From: Medicago truncatula
Taxonomy: Eukaryota > Streptophyta > Magnoliopsida > Fabales > Fabaceae
NCBI RefSeq assembly: GCF_003473485.1
Contig: NC_053043.1
Coordinates: 5,466,001 to 5,530,000 of the forward strand
Reading direction: 5' to 3'
Length of the DNA stretch: 64,000 nucleotides
Below are positions 14,883-25,516 of this stretch, one piece after another. The translations under genes and the position numbers were made by a program. The notes beneath the pieces were generated by a model that was not told the origin of the DNA, searched no databases, and saw only the letters and a list, made by a program, of their open reading frames with translations. Position 1 is the first letter of the stretch, and every line of letters starts with the position of its first letter.

Positions 14883-16018
14883 GAGTAAATAGTCAATTTC
14901 CCCCTGAAATGGTAGGTTTCATCTATTACCCCCATGAAATTAACAAAACTTCTATTACCCTCTGAAATTGCATAACGTTAATCAATTTACCCCCTCCGTC
15001 AAATTTTTATGTTAAGTTTACGATTATGATCAAATACCCCATGAAATTTTGCATTTATGTGCAAAATGCACCCTAAACTTGATTTTTTTTTTTTTTTTTT
15101 TTTATCCTTGACTCAAAAGATATTAAAGGCAAACAATTAACAATTATTGATCAAATAAATCTTTATGGAATGTATGTTTATGCAGCTATTGGTCATATAA
15201 ATCATTATGGAAGGTATGTTACTCTCATGTGTTTTAAATATATACATATATAGAAGATTTTTTTTTTACACAAGTTGGTAATTATGTTAGAGTATGCAGT
15301 CATAAAGTACACAAGTCTTTGATAATTTTGTGTCCATAAAGAAAATTCATAGGTTAATATCTGCAGAATGAAGAAGAAACAAGGCTTAGGTTTGTGAATT
15401 TGCAACTTAATTAATGATATAATTTTTATAATGCAGGAAATGACATATCTATTAGCTGCAACATGTTAAATAGATTATGTCATAGACCTTCTGCATGAAG
15501 CCGGTAGATCACATTGTACTACAAAGTTATGTGATAGATATCAATTTCCTGCTGCTATGACATTCTTGTCTTAGTTTATTTCAACAACTTGATATCTTTT
15601 TAATGTTTGGATTTTAGTTTTACCTTCTTTGTAAAAAATTTATCTTGCTCCTTGTTGATAAATATGAATGAAAAGGCTGCACATGACAAAACCATGATTT
15701 CTTTGGCATATAATCATTCATTTTCTTATGAATAGAATTTTTATGACAATAGGTACAATATACTACTTGAAGAACTAAATGTATGATTTTTGGTAAGAAA
15801 AAAAATCTAAATTTTTAAGTTTAGGGGGCATTTTGCACATAAGTGCAAAATTTCAGGGGGGTATTTGATCATAACCGTAAACAGTTAACAGAAAAATTTG
15901 ACGGAGGGGTAAATTGATTAACGTTATGCAATTTCAAGGGGGTAATTGAAGTTTTGTTAATTTCAGGGAGGTAATTGACGAAACTTACAATTTCAGGGGG
16001 GAAATTGACTATTTACTC
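14883..16018. mobile_element. Non-autonomous Mutator-like element, 1136 bp, about 200-bp TIRs, 10-bp TSD
   Basis: Terminal inverted repeats of about 200 bp start GAGTAAATAGTCAATTTCCC at both ends and contain repeated CCCCCTGAAATT blocks. The flanking duplication ATTTCTTTTG is exact at 14873-14882 and 16019-16028. Long TIRs with a 9-11 bp duplication define MULEs. The interior (15080-15820) has no transposase frame. A one-sided relative sits at 16961-17170. Confidence 0.9.
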
Positions 16019-16152
16019 ATTTCTTTTGTTTAAAAAGGAGGGCAAAAAAAGGACTCCAACTCCCTTAAAAAAAAGACTCCAACTATTTATTAATTAACTC
16101 AAGTTAGTCGAGCTCTTCAACCATTTGAGGCTTTTTATTGATGGAGGATATA

Positions 16153-16704
16153 ATTAGAGATGGAAATACGAGCCATCTAGCCCCGTTTAGGCCCAGCCTG
16201 CTATTAGTTTGCAAAAAATGAGGTGGGTGGGGCGGGCCAACTTGAGGTAGTGGGTTTAAACACACCCCACCAAGAGACGGATTGGCGGGATGGTTCGGCC
16301 AACAATATTTTTTTCCAAAATCCTTTTTTACAAATGGTATTAAAAAATATGGTAACATTGTAAAAAGTCGTTTTTATTTTCTCATAATCATTTAATTTAT
16401 TCTCATTCTAATCCTACCTAAAGAGAAAAACAATTGTCTAATTAAGAATTGTTCAAATATTTTTAGGAAAAAAAACTTGAAAATCTAATTACTTACTATT
16501 GATTAGTACAATAAAAATTAAATAAATATTTTTTAATGACCCTGTAGGCCAACCCAGCCCATCCCGCCATGACCCACTTTTTCAGTAGGCTTAGTAGGGC
16601 GGATCAATTATAGGGGGTGAACTCAAAACTTCGGTGCAGTCTCTCTGAAATGGCAGGTTAAACGGGTTGGCCTGATGAATCAAACCCGTTTTGTCACCCT
16701 TGGA
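16153..16704. repeat. Probable TIR element with GGGATGGAAA/ACGGGTTTG ends
   Basis: The left end (AGAGATGGAAATACGAGCC, then GGCCCAGCCTGC) and the complement of the right end (CCAAGGGTGACAAAACGGG, then GGCCAACCCG) share the organisation of a common plant repeat with 'cccgttt' and 'ggcccgcc' blocks. The TIRs are diverged and no duplication was found. Confidence 0.35.
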
Positions 16705-16960
16705 TATTCTAACACATTGAATTTGCATTGTCTAGTAAAATTATTGATTGAATTAGATAATAAATATGAAATCACATAATTTTTGTAAGTAATAAGTAAT
16801 TTGTTTGGTAGAAAAAATTGTTACGAAACATATCTATTTTGATCAATATAATTTTAATCAAAATTTCATAAAAAAGTATTATTCGTAATTTGCATGTGTT
16901 AGCGCAGTATAGAGTGGATAGACGAACACAAAAGTACCCGTTTTCCACTATTAATTTATG

Positions 16961-17170
16961 AGTAAATAGACAATTATTCCCCTGAAATTGTAAGTTTCAT
17001 CAATTACCCCCCTGAAATTAACAAAACTTCAATTACCCCCTGAAATTTCACATCTTTAATCAATTTACCCCCTCCGTCAAATTTTTCTGTTAGTAAACAT
17101 GACGTTTTGCGAATACTCCCTTGAAGTTTTGCACTTATGTGCAAAATGCCCCTCAAACTTTAAAATTTAT
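16961..17170. mobile_element. Solo TIR of the 14883-16018 MULE family
   Basis: Starts GAGTAAATAGACAATTATTC and keeps the same order of blocks (ATTACCCCCCTGAAATTAAC, CCCCCTCCGTCAAATTTTTC, GCACTTATGTGCAAAATGC). No opposite end is found before 17571, so it is a truncated copy. Confidence 0.75.
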
Positions 17171-17282
17171 ATTATTTTTTTCTTAAAGACAAACAATTAA
17201 CGACTAACTATTAATGTTGGTCTATTTGATTTCAGTTCTAAAGTGATGACAACTTTAGACATGCATATTGATGTTTCTTTAA

Positions 17283-17285
<3 letters not shown>

Positions 17286-17336
<51 letters not shown>

Positions 17337-17461
17337 GAAACTTGCTCAGTGCTGTTTTATTTACCCACAAGAATATCTAGATTCAATGATATATATATAT
17401 ATATATAATGAAACTTGCTCAGTGCTGTTTTATTTACCCACAAGAATATCTAGATTCAATG
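17286..17461. repeat. (AT)n followed by a 74-bp tandem duplication
   Basis: An AT run (17286-17334) precedes AATGAAACTTGCTCAGTGC...GATTCAATG (17333-17388). A shorter AT run and a second, essentially identical copy (17407-17461) follow. The near identity shows a very recent duplication, with the AT tract as the junction. Confidence 0.9.
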
Positions 17462-17570
17462 TTATAGGATTGTCGGAGGGAGTTTAAAGAACTTTGATCA
17501 GAAGAAAACAATACAAAGTAAGAACTTTATCAATTAGTAGTACAATGTTACTGAATAATTGTTTAAGTTG

Positions 17571-18230
17571 AAGAAGGTAACCTCTTTGCTTTCTCACATG
17601 CTGACCTTAACTAACCTCCCCAAAGCTTTGGAATTCTCACTGATCTTCAAATCCTTCTTGTACTTTCTATAAAATAATTCAACAAGAAGGTTCACCAAAT
17701 TGTTATCAAACTCAACATCACCCAAACATTAACGTATGTCTCAATGTTGCTTTAACTTTGAATATTCCTTCGTCAATGATGGACTAAGGAAACATCAAAA
17801 GTTCCACCACCAAGGTCGAACACGGGTGCATTTTTCTCACCTTCTCTCTACATTTTCTTGGTCGTTTGGAATGATCTCAACATGATTGTGTTGCCACTCT
17901 CAAATGCAGCTGTAGGTTGTGCCAATGTCGATGCCAATGGCTTTTCTTTTTGTTATTGCCACGACAAACGAGAGTTTGAGAGGAGAGAACAAAAGAAAAT
18001 GATGTTTTGGGTAGTAAACTGAAAATCTGGATGTGATTGATAAAAAAGAACTCGTATTTATAGGCAAAGAAAACAGGGGTATTTCTTCTATATCAAAAGT
18101 CTTATTGAAGAAAAATTGGGGAATGGGGAAATGTATGGAAAATACACAAATAATTGGGCAGAGGAAGCTAAGATTTTGCAATTTCCAAAGAACTTGAATT
18201 GGGGTCCTTAGCTTGATCAAGTTTTGGAAT
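17571..18230 (-). pseudogene. Hsp70 relic C, start codon lost and middle deleted
   Basis: On the minus strand a TATAAATA box (about 18058-18065) and leader precede a coding start mutated from ATG to GTG (VAITKRKAIGIDIGTTYSCI), followed at once by TGA. The frame resumes as EIIPNDQ and then jumps about 150 residues to [20 protein letters not shown]. It ends near [10 protein letters not shown] at 17585 after frameshifts. Homology with the intact gene extends through the promoter to about 18380 (TTGATCCTTGATCAACTCAT and its complement at 21720). It lies in inverted orientation relative to the functional gene at 21981. Confidence 0.85.
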
Positions 18231-18380
18231 CGTGTATTTCAATATTCATTGATCCTTGATCAACTCATTATTTCTACACATTGGAATTCATGTCAGCTTG
18301 AATGTCCTCTTGACTTTCTTATTTTGTATCTTTGGATCATCCAACTAATAGGAGTTCTTGTGTAGTGTTAGAGATATGAT

Positions 18381-20340
18381 TTATGAATGATGGTTTAGAA
18401 GGTAGCAGGCTTGTAGCAATTTCAAGGGATTATCCATTCATAGAGGGAGTGGAAATTAGTATTTTAGGTGGATGTAGCTATTATCCATTCATATGAATAT
18501 GTTGTTAAAAATTAATGTGTTGACTTGTTTCTGGTTTTTCAATTTACCCATATGCATTGCTCCCAATTCCTTTGGTATTTGAAGGAGAACCCTTATTAAT
18601 AATTGAACTACAAATTGATTCATTTTGGTAAAGGTGTTGTTACAACTATGTGAACCATTTGATACAAGAAAATATTATGTCTCTCATTTGGTTCATGAAT
18701 ATTTTTTATACATCGGCGGCTATTTATACACAAATGTCTTCTTAATTTGCAAAAACTTACTTAGGAATTGGTTCTGCTACAACTATATGAACCATTTGAT
18801 ACATAAATAATTCTGCTTCTGCAGCAGGTCTTTTACTTTAGAGACTAATAAATGTGTGTAAAATACTCAAGCAGCCGTGCGGCGTTGGTTATCATATATT
18901 TATTACGAAATAATATTAGTCATTAAATTGCACAAGATATGTTTTTTTATTAGAAATTTCACAATATATGCTGATTCACATCTGCTCTCACGAAAACATG
19001 TATTTTTTTATCCATAAATAATTTTAATTTGTACAATATGAAAAACGCCTAAGCTTTGAGATGAGTGAACACATATTGATGTGGGAAAGGGAAAGAGAAA
19101 AAGTGAGGAGGTCGCTTATATTTCTAAAAAATGGAGGAGAGGTGGCTGCTTACCATGTTGCTGTGGTAAAGGAAAGGAAAGAGAAGTGAAAGATTAATGG
19201 TATGATAAAATTACAATAACCCGTGAATATAAGCCCCACATCGCTCACAGCAAGTAAGTATGCCGAAGTCTTTGAAAAATTATAAATAAAGAGGAAGTGT
19301 TGCATCATATTCATAAGATAAACATTTGTTATTTTAACAATTGTCTGAGTTCAATTTTTATTTAAAATATTTTTAAATAGGAATTAAAATTAGTTAATTG
19401 TTATATTGGCCAATGTTTATCTACATTATAATAGTGAAACGCTTTTAAGATAAAAGTAAAATTTGGGAGAAAAATGTTACAAAATCTTGTAATTGGGCGG
19501 GACCTCCCCCAATTCAATTATAATGGTGAAGATTAAAGATATACTAATCAACCAAATTGAATTCAACAAGCCAATATTGTATTGGTTCTCAAGTAGGGAT
19601 GAGAAAAGGTTAGGTCGAGATTGGTTCTCAAGTAGGGGTGAGAAAAGGTTAGGTTGAGGTAGGGTTTGTAAGACTTAAGTTTGACATGTCAAAAATTTGA
19701 AGGATTAAGTCTGATTTGCGGTCTGTCATAGACTTAATTTTTAGGTATGAGTTTGGTCCTCTAAAAATCTAATACAGCCTACTAGCATGTTTAAAAGTCT
19801 ATATTATATGCACATATTTAAATAAGCAATGCGATCTAAGTTTAAATAGACTAACGAACTAATAGATCAATTAGATTAAACTCTCTTTTGATAATCAACT
19901 TGAGTTTAGGGAATTTGACTATATATTATATCATATTTCAATTCTAATTTATAAGAATACATTTATATATGTGAAAAGTTAATGTATACTAACAAGCTTA
20001 AATTACCGAAAAAGTTTGCAAATTTATATTTTAATTCAAAGTACAAAATATAATATAATAATAAATAATATTATTCATATTTACTTAAATAGGTCAACCT
20101 AATAGGCTTAAGAGACTTTTTGAACGATATGTGGTCTAACCTTATAAGCTAAATAGGCTTATAAAAAATCCTAAGCCTCATCTATTTAAGAAATGCTAGG
20201 TCGTAGATAGATCGGTCTGACCTATTCTCATCCCTATTTCTAAGAGGACCTATCGCTCTTTGCAATTCAGGGTCATCTCAGCCATCAGGCAAGTAAAGCT
20301 TTTGTTTTAGATTCAAAATTTGATTTTTTTGAACTAGTAA
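18381..20340. other. Intergenic between inverted Hsp70 copies
   Basis: 18620-18810 holds two imperfect copies of an ACAACTATGTGAACCATTTGA unit, also present as the complement at 21110-21290. It therefore belongs to the duplicated Hsp70 upstream region. 18811-19590 is AT-rich with nothing recognisable. 19592-20239 is listed separately as a repeat. Confidence 0.5.
19592..20239. repeat. Probable TIR element with AGTAGGGATGAGAA ends
   Basis: Starts AGTAGGGATGAGAAAAGGTT (a second copy of this end sits 32 bases further in) and ends in the complement GACCTATTCTCATCCCTATT. The interior has repeated 'gacctaa/ataggcttaa' words and no coding frame. No target-site duplication was found. Confidence 0.5.
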
Positions 20341-20349
20341 ATATTTATA

Positions 20350-20515
20350 GGAAAATGTTAACCAATGCCCCCGGGGCACTGGTTAAGGATGCTAAAAGAA
20401 GAAATTCTAAATCAAAATAGATACTTTTTAAGTTTTTAATTGATTACACAACTATCAATACAAATATTATTATACTATTTGCTTCCTTAACCAAGTGCCC
20501 TGGTTAACATGACCC
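20350..20515. mobile_element. 166-bp MITE with GTTAACC ends and 9-bp TSD
   Basis: Left GGAAAATGTTAACCAATGCC and right GGTTAACATGACCC are inverted. The exact duplication ATATTTATA lies at 20341-20349 and 20516-20524. It belongs to the same family as 8507-8560 (fragment) and 21324-21479. Confidence 0.85.
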
Positions 20516-20524
20516 ATATTTATA

Positions 20525-20805
20525 CTCCCTCCGTCCCAAATTATATGACGTTTTGAGCATTTTACATATATTAAGAAATGCAATTAATATTGTGTGGAAA
20601 AAAGATATTATGAGTTGTTTTACAAAATTGTCCTTAATAAATAATATGGAAAAGATAAATGAAAGAATTGAAAGAATAGATAGTAATAAATAGTTAAAGA
20701 TATAATAGAAAAAATAACATTAATATTACATTGATATTGTAAAACGACATATAATTTAAAACAAATATTTTTCCCTAAAACGACATACAATTGGGACGGA
20801 GGAAG
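20525..20805. mobile_element. Stowaway-like MITE, 281 bp
   Basis: CTCCCTCCGTCCCAAATTAT at the left and the complement ATTGGGACGGAGGAAG at the right, flanked by TA on both sides (20523-20524 and 20806-20807). It abuts the previous MITE: its TA lies inside that element's 9-bp duplication. Confidence 0.9.
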
Positions 20806-21323
20806 TATTATAGTTACCAGTAATGAGACAACAATTATTTTTTACATTCATAGTTTCTAGGACAATTTGAATTTTGTGATTCAAAATCTTTAATCATCAT
20901 TAATATTGAATTAATATCTACGTGTTTGTTGAGATACATTGCAATTTTCTATGACTAATTAATGTTGTAGTTTTCTTTATTAATTTTGTGATTCACACTC
21001 TTTTTTTAACGTTTGTGCACCGTATCTATCTCTATCTCTTACTCCTGGTCTCAATTACTCCCTTTTTAAACATAAGCAAAATTGACATAAGTTTTAATCA
21101 GTTTTTGAAGTAGTAAAAGAGCTGGTGCAGAATTATTTATGTATCAAATGGTTTATAAAGTTGTAACATAAACAATTCCTAAGTAAGTGTTTACAAACTA
21201 GCAAGGAAGATATTTGTGTGTAAAACATCTGCTTATGTAAATAACTTATTCATGTATCGAATGAGAGTGATAATATTATGTTGTATCAAATTGTTGTCAC
21301 ATAGTTGTAATAATTATAAATAA

Positions 21324-21479
21324 GGGTCTTATTAACCAGTGTTCTTGGGGCAATGATTAAAGAAACTATAAATAAAAATTTTGTCTTGAAAATATAAGTT
21401 TTGACTTTTAATTAAGTAATAAATACACAACTTTTTATAATAAGTTGCTTAACCCCAAGAATACTGTTTAGCATTCTCC
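21324..21479. mobile_element. 156-bp MITE of the GTTAACC-like family, 9-bp TSD
   Basis: Left GGGTCTTATTAACCAGTGTT and the complement of the right end (GGAGAATGCTAAACAGTATT) are diverged TIRs with the internal CTTGGGGC / CCCCAAG pair. The exact duplication TATAAATAA lies at 21315-21323 and 21480-21488. Confidence 0.8.
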
Positions 21480-21885
21480 TATAAATAAAGGTTCAAGTAT
21501 TGAATTGAAATTGGCTAATAGGAATAGTGATATCTCTCCCGATCCTTCAAATACCAAAGGAAAAATTGGAAGCAAGAAAATTTGAAAAAACAGAAACATG
21601 TCTCTACATATGCAACAAATGTTATTAGTTGGATGATTCAATTCCAAAGATACTCCTACAAAATAAGAAAGTCAATAGGACATTCAAGCTGACATGAATT
21701 CCTATGTGTAGAAATAATGAGTTGATCAAGGATCAATGAATATGGGAAATTGCCAAATCCCTCAACCTCAGTCCAAGTTCTTTGGAAATTGCCAATCCCT
21801 CAACACTTGCCCAATTATTCTCCGTGTATATTTTCCATACTCCTTCCTCATTCCCCAACTTTTCTGAAAAATGTTCTCTTATGCC

Positions 21886-21893
21886 TATAAAAA
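21886..21893 (+). promoter_or_regulatory. TATA box of the Hsp70 gene
   Basis: TATAAAAA lies 95 bases upstream of the ATG at 21981. I see no perfect heat-shock element (alternating GAA/TTC at 2-base spacing) in the 300 bases upstream, so heat inducibility is not supported by sequence. Confidence 0.6.
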
Positions 21894-21980
21894 CTACCTT
21901 TTGATCAATCAGATCCATATTCTCGGTTCACTAACCAAAACACCATTCTTCTTTTGTTCTCTCCTCTCAAATTAAGTGCA

Positions 21981-23792
21981 ATGGCAACAAGAAAAAGCAA
22001 AGCCATAGGCATTGACCTTGGTACAAGCTACAGCTGCATTGCAGTGTGGCGAAACAATCGTGTTGAGATCATTCCAAACGACCAAGGGAACCGTGTCACC
22101 CCTTCTTACGTTGCCTTCACTGACACTGAAAGATTAATAGGCGATGCTGCCAAAAACCAATTAGCCAAATATCCCCACAACACTGTTTTTGATGCCAAAC
22201 GTCTGATTGGCCGTCGATTCTCTGACCAAACAGTCCAACAAGACATAAAGCTTTGGCCTTTTAAAGTTGTTCCGAACCACAAAGACAAACCCATGATTGT
22301 TGTCAATTACAAAGGCCAAGAGAAACATTTTTCACCTCAAGAGATATCTTCCATGGTGTTGTCTAAGTTAAAGGAAGTTGCTGAAACTTATTTGGGTCAT
22401 GAAGTGAACAATGCTGTTATCACTGTTCCTGCCTACTTCAACAACTCACAGAGACAAGCTACAAATGATGCAGGAAAAATTGCCGGTTTTAATGTGATGA
22501 GGATCATCAACGAGCCTACTGCAGCTGCTATTGCTTATGGTTTGGACAAGAAAATGTGGAGAGAAGGTGAGAAGAATGTGCTTGTGTTTGATCTTGGTGG
22601 TGGAACATTCGATGTTTCCTTAGTGACCATTGATGAAGGAATGTTCCAGGTTAAGGCCACATTGGGAGATACTCATTTGGGTGGTATTGATTTCGATAAC
22701 AATTTGGTGAACCGTCTTGTTGAATTATTTCATAGAAAGTACAAGAAGGATTTGAAGATCAGTGAGAATTTCAAAGCTTTGGGGAGGTTAAGATCAGCAT
22801 GTGAGAAAGCAAAGAGGTTACTTTCTTCATCTTCACAAACAGTTATTGAGCTTGATTCTCTATGTGGAGGGATTGATCTACATTTCACTGTTACTAGAGC
22901 TTTCTTTGAGGAAATAAACAAGGATTTGTTCAAAAAGTGCATGGAGACTGTGGAGAAGTGTTTGGTTGAGGTAAAAATTAGTAAAAGCCAAGTTCATGAG
23001 TTTGTTCTTGTAGGAGGGTCTACTAGAATTCCGAAGATTCAACAACTATTGAAGAATATGTTTAGAGTCAACGATGAAGTCAAAGAGCCTTGCAAAAGCA
23101 TTAATCCTGATGAAGCTGTGGCTTATGGCGCCGCTGTTCAAGCAGCAATATTGAATACTGAAGGAGACAAGAAAATCGAAGACTTGTTACTGTTGGATGT
23201 TATGCCTTTTAGTCTTGGTGTTGAAACTAAAGGTGGTGTCATGTCTGTTTTGATTCCAAAGAATACTATGATCCCTACGAAAAAGGAAAATGTATTCTCT
23301 ATAGCCTGTGATAATCAAGATAGTCTTTTGATCAAAGTGTATGAAGGAGAACATGCTAAGACTGAGGACAACTTTTTGCTTGGTAAATTTGAGCTCTCAG
23401 GATGCTCTTTAGTACCAAGAAAGGTTCCAAATATCAATGTTTGTTTTGATGTTGATGTTAATGGAATTTTGGAGGTTACTGCTGAAGATAAGACAATAGG
23501 GTTGAAACAGAAGATCACTATCACCAACAAGGAGGGAAGGTTGAGTCCTGAAGAGATGAGAAGAATGATGAGGGATGCCGAGCGGTATAAGGCAGAGGAT
23601 GAGGAGGTTAGGAAGAAGGTGAAAGCAAAGAACTTGTTTGAGAATTATGTTTATGAAATGAGGGAGAGAGTGAAGAAACTTGAGAAGGTAGTGGAGGAAA
23701 GTATAGAATGGTTTGAAAGAAACCAATTGGCAGAAATTGATGAGTTTGAATTCAAGAAGCAGGAGTTGGAAAATAGTATGAAGTTTCTCTAA
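21981..23792 (+). CDS. Cytosolic-type Hsp70, intronless, shortened C-terminus
   Basis: ATP-dependent chaperone of 603 aa. The start is the ATG of [20 protein letters not shown]; upstream in-frame codons lack an ATG. The ATPase domain has signature 1 (IDLGTSYS, canonical IDLGTTYS), signature 2 ([14 protein letters not shown]) and signature 3 ([16 protein letters not shown]). The substrate-binding domain includes [11 protein letters not shown] and [11 protein letters not shown]. The lid is reduced: after [20 protein letters not shown] the protein ends in MKFL, about 45 residues short of usual cytosolic Hsp70s. It lacks the GGMP-rich tail and the terminal EEVD that binds TPR co-chaperones such as Hop. 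The ATPase core looks intact, so it may fold proteins without Hop/CHIP coupling. Three broken relatives lie within 13 kb. Confidence 0.93.
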   Translation: MATRKSKAIGIDLGTSYSCIAVWRNNRVEIIPNDQGNRVTPSYVAFTDTERLIGDAAKNQLAKYPHNTVFDAKRLIGRRFSDQTVQQDIKLWPFKVVPNHKDKPMIVVNYKGQEKHFSPQEISSMVLSKLKEVAETYLGHEVNNAVITVPAYFNNSQRQATNDAGKIAGFNVMRIINEPTAAAIAYGLDKKMWREGEKNVLVFDLGGGTFDVSLVTIDEGMFQVKATLGDTHLGGIDFDNNLVNRLVELFHRKYKKDLKISENFKALGRLRSACEKAKRLLSSSSQTVIELDSLCGGIDLHFTVTRAFFEEINKDLFKKCMETVEKCLVEVKISKSQVHEFVLVGGSTRIPKIQQLLKNMFRVNDEVKEPCKSINPDEAVAYGAAVQAAILNTEGDKKIEDLLLLDVMPFSLGVETKGGVMSVLIPKNTMIPTKKENVFSIACDNQDSLLIKVYEGEHAKTEDNFLLGKFELSGCSLVPRKVPNINVCFDVDVNGILEVTAEDKTIGLKQKITITNKEGRLSPEEMRRMMRDAERYKAEDEEVRKKVKAKNLFENYVYEMRERVKKLEKVVEESIEWFERNQLAEIDEFEFKKQELENSMKFL

Positions 23793-25510
23793 TTGTGATG
23801 CTAGGTAAAAGATTTAAGAACAAGTTTCTTGAGTGTGAAGCAATGTAAAATTGTTTGAACTTTGTTAATCAATTAGTGTCTATGAAATTCTCTTGTCTAG
23901 TTTATGCTTAATTTCTATCCTAGAGAAACTAATGGTTATGCAATAATGCAAGAATTGTTATAATTACGTTGTGATGATGTGTGTGCAATGCAATCGATTA
24001 ATTACTTTGTTGAGTTTATTAAGTCTTCTATGACTTTGATCGGTATAGTTAGGAAAATTAAGTAGCTTAGAAGACCATAAACTCATTAAGATGGACCCAA
24101 ATATACTCGTTGAACAGATAGAAATACCACTCCGGTTGACCCAAATTATATGCTTTTCTTTTTTGTAAAAAAACATTTTGGCAATTTAATACTACAATTT
24201 AAGAAATAAAGTCCAGTTTGTATAAAAAAGAGAAATATTGAATTACTTTACCAATTTATCATTCATTGATGGTATGGGAAAAAAAATATTAAATGCAAAA
24301 TTGGTCTCCATATATTACTTACTAAACCCACAATTTTGGTCCCTTATTTCTTCCTGCAATTTTGATTCCTTTGTTTTTAGGAGGTCAATAGTTTGATCCC
24401 AACTCCACAATTTTGGTTCATTATTCTAAAACTAAGGAGTGAAATAATGAGGTCAATAGTTTGATCCCAACTCCAAAATAATACTGACATTGACCAAGTT
24501 TTAGAAAATAATCACTCTTTATAGAAATATTTTTTAATAGTTTTTTTTTTCATTTTCATTTTTAAATTAAATAATCAAATAATTAATAAATGTTAAATTT
24601 TTAAATTAAATAATCAAATAATTATTTTTAAGAGTAAAATAATATGCATGTTGCAGAGAATATTTCTCCATTATTAAATACTTTATTGATGTATGATGTT
24701 CGTGATTTCACTCCCCAACTTTTGTTTTAGTTAATGAAGGCATTTTCTACAAAAAAAAAATTGGATATAGATAAAGAGAGTTTACTTTTAAAATATGGAA
24801 AATCAACATTCAAAACTTCAAAAGATGTCTCTTAATGTAAATAAGGAGGAGCAAACTAATGAAAAAAAAATATATTTATAAGTTATAATTAACGAATGTC
24901 TCATTACACTTTTTAAAAAACTTTAAATGATAATTTTGTATGAAAATGAAAAATTATGTATTTAGTACAATGAAAAAATTATACTATTTATCATTTTTAA
25001 AGAATAACTTTTTAATTTAAAATCTATAAAAATGTCAAAGAAGTCACTCCTTAGACCCAAGTTTAAAAATCCAATTTAGAAACCAAAACCTCACATCCCA
25101 AAAAGGACCGGACCAGTCAACTCAAAAGAATTTCACAATTTGTCAAAAGTACAAAAAAAAAAACACAATCTCACAAATGAAAAAAAAAGTTATTCAAACA
25201 TGCAAAAGAAGCCTCCTCTTTACTCAACCATGTGGTGGACCATGGTCCCTACAGCTTACAGAAAAAACGCGGTTTCAGACAAACACTATTATTATTGTTG
25301 TTACAGTCAAACACAACCTTAATAAATTATTATACTCCACCTTTTTAGAACACACAAGAGAAAGAAAAACAAGAACAATAATAACAACAACTTCACCAAA
25401 CAGCTACTTCAACAAAGTCCAACCAATCCATTCAACAATTCAACTCAAACCCTTTTTCTTCTTCTCAATCTCTTCCACAAAAGATTGAACTTTTTGTTTT
25501 TCTATAACAA
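23793..25510. other. Intergenic, Hsp70 3' flank and MACPF promoter/leader
   Basis: 23793-23900 is the Hsp70 3' region, duplicated at the relic near 8850. 24290-24500 has diverged GGTCCC/TTGGTC words typical of short TIR element fragments. The rest is AT-rich. 25100-25510, rich in CAA and CTT, is probably the promoter and 5' leader of the MACPF gene. Confidence 0.45.
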
Positions 25511-25516
25511 ATGATT

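Noticed and set aside
17286..17334. Long inverted AT palindrome as a possible origin or cruciform
   Set aside because: Any AT dinucleotide run is self-complementary; similar tracts occur at 5749, 42679 and 60837.
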